Positions 37,783 through 46,615 of a DNA stretch of 64,000 nt are shown here, in pieces (position 1 is the stretch's first letter; each line of letters opens with the position of its first letter). The translations under genes were made by a program, and so were the position numbers. Under the pieces are notes generated by a model. The model saw only the letters and a list, made by a program, of their open reading frames with translations. It was not told where the DNA came from and ran no database searches. The stretch comes from Xanthocytophaga flava (GTDB lineage Bacteria; Bacteroidota; Bacteroidia; Cytophagales; 172606-1), in the NCBI GenBank assembly GCA_030068525.1, contig JASJOS010000001.1, forward strand, positions 124,001-188,000, read 5' to 3'.

Positions 37783-38370
37783 TTAGAAGGAGGTATAAAT
37801 ACATTTTTTGCCGTCTTCAACAAACTTAGTCAGATGAACCGGGGGCGCAATGTCATGTGCAACAGTATAATCAGACTGCCAGCTAATTTGTACTATTCCT
37901 GAACCCTTTATAGAAGGGCTGGTACGCTGAGCAAATCCATTCATGTCATCATATACCCATAAATGCAACTTACTGTTAGTTGTACTATCATCTGAGAATA
38001 CATATTCAAATTCCAGATATCCAGTCATATTCTGTTTCCGTATAGCAGCAGGCAGGTCTGTAACAGAAGTTGTTGCCTTATGTACAAGGAAAAGTTCGAT
38101 TTCGTAAGGATTATCAAAGTTCTCTACACTGGCTTGCAAAAACAGTGGATAATAATCTCCTTTTATAAATCGTATCTGTTCATCATCATACAGATTAACA
38201 TCAGCTTCTCCATTTTTACCTGTATAAGCCTTTTCTATCCCAGCCAGCTCTACTCCTTCTATAGGTTTATGATTAAAAGAATCCAGTACTTTTATATGCA
38301 AGGTTTGAGCATTTGACACCACTCCCTGTGACAATGCCAGAATCAAACTGACTATAACCAAAAATCTCAT
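37783..38370 (-). CDS. Exported protein of unknown function with beta-sandwich-like N-terminus
   Basis: About 195 residues from the ATG at 38370 (MRFLVIVSLILALSQGVVSNAQT, signal peptide). An in-frame ATG at 38412 would add a second hydrophobic stretch. The first 90 mature residues (LHIKVLDSFNHKPIEGVELAG and YTGKNGEADVNLY) resemble a carboxypeptidase-regulatory/CNA-B-like beta-sandwich, common on Bacteroidota surface proteins. The remainder is unrecognised. It is monocistronic, between the PepSY-like gene and a divergent orphan. Confidence 0.7.
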   Translation of the reverse strand: MRFLVIVSLILALSQGVVSNAQTLHIKVLDSFNHKPIEGVELAGIEKAYTGKNGEADVNLYDDEQIRFIKGDYYPLFLQASVENFDNPYEIELFLVHKATTSVTDLPAAIRKQNMTGYLEFEYVFSDDSTTNSKLHLWVYDDMNGFAQRTSPSIKGSGIVQISWQSDYTVAHDIAPPVHLTKFVEDGKKCIYTSF

Positions 38371-38524
38371 ACGTTCTTCCTTTATGTTACACAACAAAAG
38401 TAGAGGTAGCATATTAGAACCATCTTAAAACAAAATTAAATGTGTATTAAAAATGGCATTTCGTCTGTTCATAGAAGGACTTTCCTAAAAAATCACTAAA
38501 CTCGCTTCCTAAAAATGTATTGTT

Positions 38525-38887
38525 ATGGGATATACTATATCTATTTATAGACGAGAAGTCAAATCGAAACAACTGGCATACGAAGGAGAAGATTTCTTTG
38601 AGAATACAGACAACTTGCTTCCCTTCACATCTGATCAAAAAGAAACACTCGAAAAACGCCTGTTGAACTATGGGTATTTGCTACAGAATGAAAATGCTAC
38701 AGGCAAACAATTTGAACATAAAAAGCTAAAAGGTGTTTTGGCTTTACTCACAGATCATGCACTCTACTTCGAATCCGGTTTTACTGAACAAGGTGTATTT
38801 GAAATATCTATGACAGCCTCTGAGTTTACAGACACAGATGAGTTTGTCAAATATGATCCTCAAAATGAGGGATGGGAGGAGTTTTAA
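38525..38887 (+). CDS. Small acidic cytoplasmic protein, unknown
   Basis: A 120-residue protein with no signal peptide, beginning MGYTISIYRREVKSKQLAYEG and ending EGWEEF. It is acidic overall. The fold looks alpha/beta, with a KGVLALLTDHALYFESG core. It has the size and charge of immunity or SMI1-like small proteins, but no toxin gene is next to it and the likeness is only general. Upstream DNA up to the divergent gene is 154 nt and AT-rich. Confidence 0.55.
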   Translation: MGYTISIYRREVKSKQLAYEGEDFFENTDNLLPFTSDQKETLEKRLLNYGYLLQNENATGKQFEHKKLKGVLALLTDHALYFESGFTEQGVFEISMTASEFTDTDEFVKYDPQNEGWEEF

Positions 38888-39222
38888 CCTGCTGGCTAGA
38901 TTTGCAACAAATACTTTGAAAAATACTTCACAGGTACAAATTACTATTTCTACAAGAAATCTAAAGGAGATGATCAAGAACCAGTTTTTTGTAAAACTGA
39001 CCGGAGTTCCAGTCATTAACAAGGATGAACTAAATTCCGGTCAACAAAAAAGTTGACCATTATTCGAATAATTTTGAGAAATGATCGGTATTCTGGTCAA
39101 ACACAAAAGTGATTCAAACTCTGGTCATTTTATAAATTGGTAATCCCATGTCTCTCATTATTTTTTCTATCCGTTTGAACTATATTCGAATAGCTGAGAG
39201 GATGTATACTTACTCGTTCTCA
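38888..39222. other. 335-bp intergenic region with clustered GGTCA half-sites and two TATTCGAATA palindromes
   Basis: The segment 38998-39127 contains GGTCA or its complement TGACC at least five times: ctgaccgga (38998), ttccggtcaa (39035-39044), ttgaccatt (39053), ttctggtcaa (39091-39100), ctctggtca (39119-39127). The 10-bp palindrome tattcgaata occurs at 39061-39070 and 39183-39192. No gene with a convincing product covers it. Confidence 0.55.
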
Positions 39223-40527
39223 TTAATTATCGACATCCCGTATTAAGGGTCTTCCATCGGCAATACGTTTTTCATAAGAAACCTGGAATCTGCTCAGATC
39301 TGGTTTATATTTTCTCTTCCTTTTTAATTCATACTTATAGATTGTTTGCCCCAACTGGTAGAGAAACGGATGAGCAATTGTATCATATTCATATTTATTG
39401 TCATTCAATATCCCATCACTATTTACATATAAAGTAGCTGTCAGCATATACTCCACCTTATTTTTAAAATCTGCCACATAGGACACATCCGTCATAAACC
39501 CATACGCCCATCCTACTTTATTAAAGACCCTCACTCCTTCTGGTAGTTGGTGATACAGGCTATCCTGAAAAAAGAATTTAACATATGTATCATAATATTG
39601 TGAAGGATCATAGTTGGGATAGTTGGTCTCGCCCGGAAATTGAGACAAATATTGATATACAAAGGAATAATCCTCTTCTGTCAATTGGAACTTCTGTCTG
39701 GTCTTTACTGAAGTAGGAAACATAACAGATTGCAATATCTGCTGCAATGATTGCAAGGGTAGTTTATTTCGCATAGTAAAGTCAAAAGGCTCCTGTACCA
39801 GACTATCTTTGCTATCATAATATCCTTTACCAAGTTTTTCCACTCGCCGAAAGTCAAAAGCATCCCGGTTATAAGCAGCAGGCTGGCTATAAACCATTTC
39901 GCCCTTTTCAGTAATAAAACGAACTGGATTTGTATGTCGGTTTTCCTCTGGTGTCATCCGAACAAATCGATGCGTAATACGAGTATCCGGATAACCTTTG
40001 GCATGTAAAGACCGATTGATAGTTTCCTGTCCGACAAATTCATACATACGACTATAGGCATCATTATCACTTACCAGAAAGGCCTTTTTTATAAAATGAG
40101 CAATAGATGGATAACCGTTAAGAGAAGTAGGGTCTTTCCATTCTCTGGACTGATTACTATAGGCACTGTCAAACTGCATGGCAGTATTTTTTGTAACTCC
40201 AGCAACATTCAACTGGTTTATTTTTTCCAGTGATAGCAACGCAAGAGGCAATTTGACTGTAGAAGCAGGATTAAAATAGAGTGTGCTATCTACCTGATAC
40301 CTATAGTGTGTAAAGGAGGGAACATTGTGCTTATCCCGATCTATACGGGTATAGATAATCTGCAACCGATATTCCTGAGGATGTTGAATGACTTGCTGAA
40401 AAATAGCATCTGTATTTTTAGTAAATAGCTTTTTCAGAAAGTTGTCTGTTTGTACCTGCCCTAAACAAACTGAGGCAATCAAATAAAATGGAAAAGTTAC
40501 AAGAAAGTGGTATGTATAGTTTTTCAT
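39223..40527 (-). CDS. Beta-lactamase-like serine hydrolase (class A fold)
   Basis: About 434 residues from the ATG at 40527 (signal peptide ending VCLGQ). The SxxK catalytic tetrad appears as STVK within FNPASTVKLPLALLSLEKI (about residues 87-105), and an SDN motif follows in FLVSDNDAYSRMYEFVG (about 137-153). The expected KTG is replaced by the diverged FNKVGWAYGFMTDVSYV region near 340, where K-V-G stands in for it. It is much longer than beta-lactamases (about 290 residues). The length suggests a peptidoglycan- or peptide-acting hydrolase rather than an antibiotic resistance enzyme. Periplasmic. Confidence 0.8.
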   Translation of the reverse strand: MKNYTYHFLVTFPFYLIASVCLGQVQTDNFLKKLFTKNTDAIFQQVIQHPQEYRLQIIYTRIDRDKHNVPSFTHYRYQVDSTLYFNPASTVKLPLALLSLEKINQLNVAGVTKNTAMQFDSAYSNQSREWKDPTSLNGYPSIAHFIKKAFLVSDNDAYSRMYEFVGQETINRSLHAKGYPDTRITHRFVRMTPEENRHTNPVRFITEKGEMVYSQPAAYNRDAFDFRRVEKLGKGYYDSKDSLVQEPFDFTMRNKLPLQSLQQILQSVMFPTSVKTRQKFQLTEEDYSFVYQYLSQFPGETNYPNYDPSQYYDTYVKFFFQDSLYHQLPEGVRVFNKVGWAYGFMTDVSYVADFKNKVEYMLTATLYVNSDGILNDNKYEYDTIAHPFLYQLGQTIYKYELKRKRKYKPDLSRFQVSYEKRIADGRPLIRDVDN

Positions 40528-40712
40528 GGTTACTAATATACAAAACCACATCCAAAAATAAATTAACCTTGTATGAACTTAGAAATCAGTCTGAATTTCC
40601 ATTTCAGCTATTCATTTCCTTTATTCAGAATTATTTCGTTTTTCTAAAATACTACTGACATACTGCTGTCACTCTCCTGTTGTTTCTTTGTAATACACTA
40701 AACAACAAGACC

Positions 40713-41240
40713 ATGTTACAGACATCTATTGAATTAGCAGAATCTTCTCTTGTCTCTTTAAGCAGAGACTATGCAAATTATAATGCATGGGCTAACAAGC
40801 AATTGATCAATTGGCTACAAGCCAAGCCTGCACAATTAATGGAAGTAGAAGTAGCATCCAGTTTTCCGAGTGTACATTTAACAGTGTGGCATATCCTGCA
40901 AACGCAACAATGGTGGTTAGGTAATCTGAAATGTAGTCCTCTCGGTAATACAAGAGACACAACTTTTGACGGTACTACTCAAGACATGATGCAGACTCTG
41001 CTACAACAGTCTGAAGAGTTCTGTGCTTTTGTAGAGAATATGACAGAAGAAGATTTGTATGAGATGTATCCCTTTAGTATTCCGTATGTAGGAGATTTTT
41101 CCAGATCCGGCTTTGAGATTGTCCAACATTGTATGAATCATAGCACCTATCATAGAGGCCAGTTGGTTACGATAGGACGTGAACTAGGCTTCACAGATGC
41201 GCCAATGACCGATTATATGTTTTATCTCTTAATGGCCTGA
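40713..41240 (+). CDS. DinB-family protein
   Basis: About 175 residues from the ATG at 40713 (MLQTSIELAE). An upstream TTG-started frame is less likely. The four-helix DinB/YfiT-like bundle carries the metal-binding His triad: VHLTVWHILQTQQWW (His about 59), and HCMNHSTYHRGQLVTIGRELG near residues 135-155. DinB-like proteins include Ni/Zn-dependent thiol-S-transferases (BstA). Activity of this one is not predictable. It is monocistronic with a strong terminator. Confidence 0.87.
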   Translation: MLQTSIELAESSLVSLSRDYANYNAWANKQLINWLQAKPAQLMEVEVASSFPSVHLTVWHILQTQQWWLGNLKCSPLGNTRDTTFDGTTQDMMQTLLQQSEEFCAFVENMTEEDLYEMYPFSIPYVGDFSRSGFEIVQHCMNHSTYHRGQLVTIGRELGFTDAPMTDYMFYLLMA

Positions 41241-41250
41241 CTAATAAAGA

Positions 41251-41286
41251 AAACGGTACAAGACGTATCTGTCTTGTACCGTTTTT
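41251..41286 (+). terminator. Terminator of the dinB-like gene
   Basis: A 14-bp perfect stem (41251-41264 with 41271-41284), 6-nt loop and T-run, 10 nt past the stop. It also faces the convergent reductase gene. Confidence 0.9.
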
Positions 41287-41307
41287 ATATAACACATCGA
41301 TAATCAC

Positions 41308-42186
41308 TTAGTTTGACGCATATACCTGTTGCAGGTATGCTTTTACAGAAGTAGGTTTATGGCCTATCAATCTCTCAAGAGTGGCATCTGTATCAGCAAA
41401 CTCTCCCTGAGCAATACCTTGATTAAACCCTGTCAATAAACCCACTACCTCTCCGGGAACTCCTGCTTTTGTCAATTCAGTTGTAAATACTTCTGCAGTT
41501 GGAGCGACATAAGTGATCTTCTTGCCTGTGATCTCTGTAAGAATATCTGCTACATCCTGAAAAGATACCGCTTCGGTATTCACAGCTTCATACTCCTTGT
41601 TTTCGTGTCCTGAAGTTGTTAACACAGCAACAGCTAGTTCAGCAAAATCCTCTCTTGTTACAAATGAAGACTTTCCTTCTCCTGCAGGCTGGAATATCAC
41701 TCCGGTTTCCAATACTTTGTCACCGATAAACATAGGAATGATATCAGTATACAAAGCATGTTTTAGTATAGTATATGGTACTCCTGACGCCTTTAACAAT
41801 TTCTCTGTATATAAATGCGACTTGGCAATAAAGGTAATAGGAGAAGTTTCTGTTTCATTTTTACGGGCAAAGCTGGTATAGATTACATGTCCTACGCCTG
41901 CCTCTTTTGCTGCATTTACTACATTCTCATGTTGTTTTTCTCTGTTAGCTATATCATTACTTGATACAAAATACAGCTTGTCAATCCCTTTGAATGCAGT
42001 TACCAAAGAAGCATGCTCATTGAAGTCGCCAATACGTGCTTCAATACCTTTAGCTGTAAACTCTTTCGCTTTCTCAGCATCTCTTACCAATACAACGATA
42101 GAAGATAGAGGTAATTTTTTTGCCAGTAATTCTACAACAAGTTTACCTAAATGTCCAGTTGCTCCGGTTATTAATAATTTGCTCAT
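41308..42186 (-). CDS. NmrA/SDR-type NAD(P)-binding oxidoreductase (QOR2/YtfG-like)
   Basis: About 292 residues from ATG 42186 (MSKLLITGATGHLG). ATG 42192 would add two residues. The atypical SDR Rossmann motif GATGHLGKLV (about residues 7-16) binds NAD(P)H. IYTSFARKNE and AKSHLYTEKLLKASGVPYTIL are typical of the YtfG/quinone oxidoreductase-2 group, which lacks the usual YxxxK pair. The predicted role is reduction of quinones or related electrophiles. It is divergent from an HxlR regulator (158 nt gap), the same arrangement as E. coli ytfG-ytfH, so redox-responsive repression is likely. Confidence 0.88.
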   Translation of the reverse strand: MSKLLITGATGHLGKLVVELLAKKLPLSSIVVLVRDAEKAKEFTAKGIEARIGDFNEHASLVTAFKGIDKLYFVSSNDIANREKQHENVVNAAKEAGVGHVIYTSFARKNETETSPITFIAKSHLYTEKLLKASGVPYTILKHALYTDIIPMFIGDKVLETGVIFQPAGEGKSSFVTREDFAELAVAVLTTSGHENKEYEAVNTEAVSFQDVADILTEITGKKITYVAPTAEVFTTELTKAGVPGEVVGLLTGFNQGIAQGEFADTDATLERLIGHKPTSVKAYLQQVYASN

Positions 42187-42344
42187 TGTCATGTTTATTA
42201 ATTTGTTTCGAAATAGTTGCACACCAAAATACAGTAACTTACTTTTGGTAACTCAAAGGTATATAGGTACGTTACATCAAACAAGAAGGCACCTGATAGT
42301 TAGACACTTACCTCCAGGTAACGATTATTGTAAATGAATGAGTT

Positions 42345-42728
42345 ATGGAAGAAAGAAATCTTGAAAAATTTTCAGATCTGATGAACTGTCCCGTGCGGCA
42401 TGTACTGGATCGGTTTGGGGACAAATGGTCAGTACTGATTCTGATCATGTTAGATGAGAAAGGAACATTGCGATTCAATGCCTTACACCATACTATTCCT
42501 GACATATCACAGAAGATGCTTACTGTGACATTGCGTACATTAGAAGCAGATGGCCTGATAACTCGCAAGATCTATCCTGAGATTCCACCACGGGTTGAAT
42601 ACCAGTTAACAGAGATGGGTAGCAGCCTGATCCCCTACATAGATGGACTAGCAAAATGGGCACTACATAATATGCCTCATATTCTACGTTCAAGGGATCA
42701 ATACAACAACAAAGTGACATTGAATTAG
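42345..42728 (+). CDS. HxlR-family winged-helix transcriptional regulator
   Basis: A 127-residue regulator whose HxlR domain spans about residues 10-105. The start MNCPVRHVLDRFGDKWSVLILIMLDEKGTLRFNAL (about 12-46) includes the conserved Cys (residue 14), used as a redox sensor in several members. The wing follows around DGLITRKIYPEIPPRVEYQLTEMG. It probably binds the 158-bp divergent region to control the adjacent reductase gene and itself. The GNAT gene begins 21 nt downstream and may be cotranscribed. Confidence 0.92.
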   Translation: MEERNLEKFSDLMNCPVRHVLDRFGDKWSVLILIMLDEKGTLRFNALHHTIPDISQKMLTVTLRTLEADGLITRKIYPEIPPRVEYQLTEMGSSLIPYIDGLAKWALHNMPHILRSRDQYNNKVTLN

Positions 42729-42749
42729 TAATCTTGCGTATTCTATCTA

Positions 42750-43283
42750 ATGCAACACTACAGAGAAGCTACCCTTCAGGATGCTGAGTCTATTGCTATA
42801 CTCCATGCTACTAGCTGGAGAAATACCTATAGAGGCATGTTTAGTGATTCCTTTTTGGATACAGAAGTGTGGAAAGATAGAAAGAATGTATGGGAACAAC
42901 GATTTTTCTCACCTATACCCAATCAAAAAGTTATTGTAGCAGAAGAAAACGGTTCTCTTAGCGGATTTGTGTGTGCTTTTGGAGATGAAGATTCAGTATG
43001 GGGTACATTAATAGACAACCTCCATGTGTCACGTCAGAAACAGGGGCAAGGCATTGGTGCCCAATTGCTAAAACAGATTGTATTCTGGATGCAACACTCA
43101 CATCTATCAGACTCATTTTATCTCTGGGTTCTGAATGATAATCATCCAGCCAGAAGATTCTATGAAAAGCTGGGAGCCATCAATCAGGAAGCGGTGTTAC
43201 ATGATAATCCAGGTGGTGGACAATCTTTAGCACTCCGTTATGCCTGGCCTGACTATCGAATATTGCTTAACAAAATTTCATAA
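42750..43283 (+). CDS. GNAT-family N-acetyltransferase
   Basis: A 177-residue GNAT protein. Motif A is visible as LHVSRQKQGQGIGAQLLKQIV (about residues 91-111), with the pyrophosphate loop Q/R-x-x-G-x-G/A in QGQGIGA. Motif B includes LWVLNDNHPARRFYEKLGAI (about 125-144). The acceptor substrate cannot be read from the sequence. It follows the HxlR regulator closely on the same strand and is convergent with the LysE-type gene. Confidence 0.88.
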   Translation: MQHYREATLQDAESIAILHATSWRNTYRGMFSDSFLDTEVWKDRKNVWEQRFFSPIPNQKVIVAEENGSLSGFVCAFGDEDSVWGTLIDNLHVSRQKQGQGIGAQLLKQIVFWMQHSHLSDSFYLWVLNDNHPARRFYEKLGAINQEAVLHDNPGGGQSLALRYAWPDYRILLNKIS

Positions 43284-43291
43284 CATCTAAA

Positions 43292-43342
43292 GAGAAAGGA
43301 ATGAGTAGATTTGTGTGAAGTAGTATGTTCCATTCCTTTCTC
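43292..43342. terminator. Bidirectional hairpin between convergent genes
   Basis: A 12-bp perfect stem gagaaaggaatg (43292-43303) with cattcctttctc (43331-43342) and a 27-nt loop, between the GNAT and LysE-type stops. Confidence 0.6.
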
Positions 43343-43352
43343 AATTTTGATC

Positions 43353-43988
43353 TTATTGAATTCTTCCAGTCAGAGCGGAATAAATCAACCATACCCCAAA
43401 TCCTGTCAGACATAGCCCTACTATTCGGTTCATCCAGTCTAATGTGTGACTGCTGAGATAGTTACTAATTCTTCGGGCAAAATACACTTTAAGAAGATCG
43501 GAAGAAAAAAGGATGGAAATAATACCAGCCAGAAATATATAGGCTTCTGCCGGGCTTTTTTCAATTTTGGCAGAGGCGACCGAAGCCATGCCAATCCAGA
43601 ATAAAACTACTGCTGGATTCAGAGAGTTAAGTAAAAATCCTTTGGAAATAAATCGGAACGTTCCCACTCGCTGTGGTTGATTTGTGCCATTATCGGCTAC
43701 TTCGAGACGAGATTTTTTCATAAAAGTAGCAATCCCAAACCCTATTGCGATAAGTCCGCCAACAGCTGCAATATTGGATTCAAATTGTTTGACCAATTGT
43801 GAAAGTCCCAACTGACAGACAAAAGCATACATCAAATCACTAAGCGCGATTCCGGCAGCCATTAAGGCTCCGGATCGAAACCCTTTCTGAATACCTGTTT
43901 GTAACAAAGAAAAAAACACAGGTCCTAAACTAAATGTTACAGACAGAATAAGGCCATATTTCATGCCCGTTAACAACGCATAAATCAT
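43353..43988 (-). CDS. LysE-family transporter
   Basis: A 211-residue integral membrane protein with about six hydrophobic segments. The N-terminal GMKYGLILSVTFSLGPVFFSLLQTGIQKGFRSGALMAAGIALSDLMYAF is the LysE/RhtB signature (the conserved GPxxxxxxxxxxxxG pattern followed by a D in helix 2). Later LNSLNPAVVLFWIGM matches the conserved NPKAxxFW motif. These carriers export amino acids or related small molecules by proton antiport. The substrate here is unknown. Monocistronic. Confidence 0.88.
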   Translation of the reverse strand: MIYALLTGMKYGLILSVTFSLGPVFFSLLQTGIQKGFRSGALMAAGIALSDLMYAFVCQLGLSQLVKQFESNIAAVGGLIAIGFGIATFMKKSRLEVADNGTNQPQRVGTFRFISKGFLLNSLNPAVVLFWIGMASVASAKIEKSPAEAYIFLAGIISILFSSDLLKVYFARRISNYLSSHTLDWMNRIVGLCLTGFGVWLIYSALTGRIQ

Positions 43989-44057
43989 TCCGCAAATCTT
44001 TTAAAATCAAACAAGCATTTCCATTGTCCTCTCTTACTAAGAACAATCAGCAACAGA

Positions 44058-45611
44058 TCAATTATTGGCAAAATTCTTCACAAAGGCCTCCCACTCTGCA
44101 TACTGTTGCCTTTTCATTACACGCGGAAACTTGGTTTGACCACCGATCTTCCCTTTATGCTCCATCCATTGATAAAAAACCTCTGTAGGTACAACATCCA
44201 CATATACATCTTTTAGTGCAGCAGCACGTTCTACCCGATAATCATCATTTAGTATTTTCAGTTTTTCATCTATCTTCTCACGTAATAATCGCGGGTCTGC
44301 CTCGTCATCCGTTCCTATAAACCAGTGATGTGCAAATAAAGTACCATGTGGTATACCTACAACTGTAAACTCACGAATATCTATTCCCTGTTCTTCAGCT
44401 ACTTGCTGCACTGCCTTATTCATATTATCTACAGACAAATGCTCTCCACACAAACTCAGAAAATGTTTTGTCCGGCCAGTAATCACAATCTCACAAGCCT
44501 TCTTGTCTACAAACTTTATCACATCACCAATCAGATAACGCCACGCCCCAGCACAGGTCGACAGTAACAATGCATATTCCTTGCCCTCCTCTATCTGATC
44601 AATCATCAGTGTCTCCGGATTATCGACCATTTCTCCGTCCGGTCCAAAATTTTGTTCGTTGAATGGAACAAACTCATAAAACATTCCATTATTCAACACC
44701 ATACGCATTGAATTACGCCCTGGTAACTGGTAAGCTATGAATCCCTCAGAAGCCAGATATGTTTCAATATAGATCAGAGGATGTGCCAGCAATTTTTCAA
44801 ATCCTTTGCGATAGGGCTCAAAAGATACCCCACCATGTGTATACACAGCTAGATTAGGCCATATATCATGGATAGTTTTCAACTGATATCGATCAATGAT
44901 CTTCTCCATCAGAATCTGTATCCAGGCAGGTACACCTGCTATAAAACCAATATTCCATTTAGGCGCCTGTTCTACAATCTCCTCCAGCTTTGTATTCCAA
45001 TCTGCAATACTGGCAATTTCAAAACCAGGTTTGTAAAAATGTTGAAACCAGAAAGGTATTCTGCTGGCATTGATCCCACTCAAATCGCCTTCAAAATAGG
45101 TTCCATTGTAGTTGAGGTGAGTGCTACCTCCCAAAGCCAGCATACCCGTTTGAAACAGCTTGCCAGGAAGATCCGGATAGTCAGCAAGGGAAAGAATTTC
45201 GCGGACACTGGTTTTGTGAATGGCCTTAATCATGGCCTTTGTAACCGGAATATGTTTGGAGGAGGATTCTGAGGTTCCGGAACTCAAAGCAAAATATTTT
45301 ATTTTTCCAGGCCAGCATATATTCTTCTTACCTTGAAGGGTTTTATGCCACCATTGCTGAAATATCTTATTGTATGTAAAAACGGGTACGTTTTCCTTGT
45401 ATTTCTTATAGAAAGCATGAGGGTCACGGTTATATGTAATCTCATGCAGAATCTCTTCAAAACCATATGTTTTCCCAAAAGCAGTCTTTTTTGCTTTATC
45501 CAATAACGCAGCCAACTCGTCCCGTTGCAATTCATAAGGCCTAACACGTTCCTGTTCAATCATTTTACGAAGTTTAATACCTCGCTTTAGTAAAGTCCCA
45601 ATTATTGCCAT
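44058..45611 (-). CDS. GH3 auxin-responsive-promoter family protein (acyl-adenylate/amido-synthetase fold)
   Basis: A 517-residue protein matching the bacterial GH3 family of the ANL adenylating superfamily. The adenylation loop is LSSGTSESSSKHIPVT (about residues 107-122). EGFIAYQL- and EYALLLSTCAGAWRYLIGDVIKF-type segments (about 340-365) match A-binding and hinge motifs, and the C-terminal lid includes GRTKHFLSLCGEHLS. Plant GH3 enzymes conjugate amino acids to carboxylic hormones. The bacterial substrate is not known. A Bacteroidota-type promoter precedes it (see 45744). Confidence 0.9.
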   Translation of the reverse strand: MAIIGTLLKRGIKLRKMIEQERVRPYELQRDELAALLDKAKKTAFGKTYGFEEILHEITYNRDPHAFYKKYKENVPVFTYNKIFQQWWHKTLQGKKNICWPGKIKYFALSSGTSESSSKHIPVTKAMIKAIHKTSVREILSLADYPDLPGKLFQTGMLALGGSTHLNYNGTYFEGDLSGINASRIPFWFQHFYKPGFEIASIADWNTKLEEIVEQAPKWNIGFIAGVPAWIQILMEKIIDRYQLKTIHDIWPNLAVYTHGGVSFEPYRKGFEKLLAHPLIYIETYLASEGFIAYQLPGRNSMRMVLNNGMFYEFVPFNEQNFGPDGEMVDNPETLMIDQIEEGKEYALLLSTCAGAWRYLIGDVIKFVDKKACEIVITGRTKHFLSLCGEHLSVDNMNKAVQQVAEEQGIDIREFTVVGIPHGTLFAHHWFIGTDDEADPRLLREKIDEKLKILNDDYRVERAAALKDVYVDVVPTEVFYQWMEHKGKIGGQTKFPRVMKRQQYAEWEAFVKNFANN

Positions 45612-45919
45612 GTGTGTTTTCCGTTAATTGAAATACTAATTATAATTCTGGCGTGCTAAAAATTATATCTTCTCACTAAAAACCTTGTAGTTTTGCAGTT
45701 ATTATATCTGACATCTACTACACAACCATCTGTAAATGGCGAACAAAGTTAAACCGAAATCAACTGAAGTCAATACAAGTGTAATGCCTCCAACAGAAAA
45801 CTGGCACCAAAACACTTAGTAAATACCTGTTCCCCAATAAACTAAATATCTATACCTGATAAATATCAGCAAAGTTTATTGGGCAAATCTATTCAATCGT
45901 TTTAATCATTCTTTTGGTT
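45612..45919. other. 308-bp divergent intergenic region
   Basis: Between the GH3-family gene and yggS-like gene. It contains the predicted GH3 promoter. Near 45838-45880 a short imperfect repeat of ccccaataaact...tttattgggc forms a possible hairpin before the yggS-like start. No other gene seen. Confidence 0.4.
45744..45773 (-). promoter_or_regulatory. Predicted promoter of the GH3-family gene
   Basis: On the minus strand TTG (45771-45773), a 19-nt spacer and TAACTTTG (45744-45751) match the Bacteroidota consensus. The leader would be about 125 nt. Confidence 0.5.
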
Positions 45920-46585
45920 ATGCCTATTCACGAAAATATCGCAGCTATTGAGAAACAACTCCAGCACACACACTGTCAACTGATTGCAGTGACCAAGACC
46001 AAACCTGTTGAAATGCTAAAAGAAGCATATGATGCAGGCTGCAAACAATTTGGCGAAAACAAGGTACAGGAAATGCAGGAGAAACAACCTCTTTTACCTT
46101 CTGATATTCAATGGCATCTGATTGGACACCTTCAGACTAATAAAGTCAAATATATTGCGCCGTTTGTAGCACTCATACATTCTGTGGATAGCCTGAAGCT
46201 TCTGGAAGAAATAGATAAGCAGGCTGCCAAAAACAACCGTACAATTAAGTGTTTATTACAACTATTTATAGCACAGGAAGAAACGAAATTCGGACTTTCT
46301 TTTGAAGAAGCAGAAGAACTGATTTCATCTGCAGCTATCGAAAATCTCAAACACATACAGATTGTAGGTCTGATGGGAATGGCAACATTTACGGAAGACC
46401 AGAATCAAATTCGTAACGAGTTTCGTAGTTTAAAGCAGTTTTTTGAGAAATTAAAAAATACATCTCTGCCATCAAATGTCCAAATGCAGGAACTTTCTAT
46501 GGGTATGAGTGGCGATTACGAAATCGCGATAGAGGAAGGAAGCACATTAATCCGGGTAGGAAGCGCTATTTTTGGAAATCGATAA
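45920..46585 (+). CDS. YggS-family PLP homeostasis protein
   Basis: About 221 residues from the ATG at 45920 (an in-frame TTG six bases upstream is ignored). It has the alanine-racemase-like TIM barrel, with the PLP Lys in LIAVTKTKPVEML (about residue 27), FGENKVQEMQEK (about 48-59), WHLIGHLQTNKVKYI (about 71-85) and the phosphate-binding IRVGSAIFG at the C-terminus. YggS/ProsC proteins bind PLP without strong enzyme activity and keep vitamin B6 and amino-acid pools balanced. It is convergent with the histidine kinase gene. Confidence 0.95.
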   Translation: MPIHENIAAIEKQLQHTHCQLIAVTKTKPVEMLKEAYDAGCKQFGENKVQEMQEKQPLLPSDIQWHLIGHLQTNKVKYIAPFVALIHSVDSLKLLEEIDKQAAKNNRTIKCLLQLFIAQEETKFGLSFEEAEELISSAAIENLKHIQIVGLMGMATFTEDQNQIRNEFRSLKQFFEKLKNTSLPSNVQMQELSMGMSGDYEIAIEEGSTLIRVGSAIFGNR

Positions 46586-46615
46586 AGCAAGCCGACGAAG
46601 GCCATTTATAATCAA

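Noticed and set aside
38838-39056. A 72-codon frame extending from the orphan small gene
   Set aside because: It overlaps the 38525 gene in another frame and covers the half-site cluster. No recognisable product.
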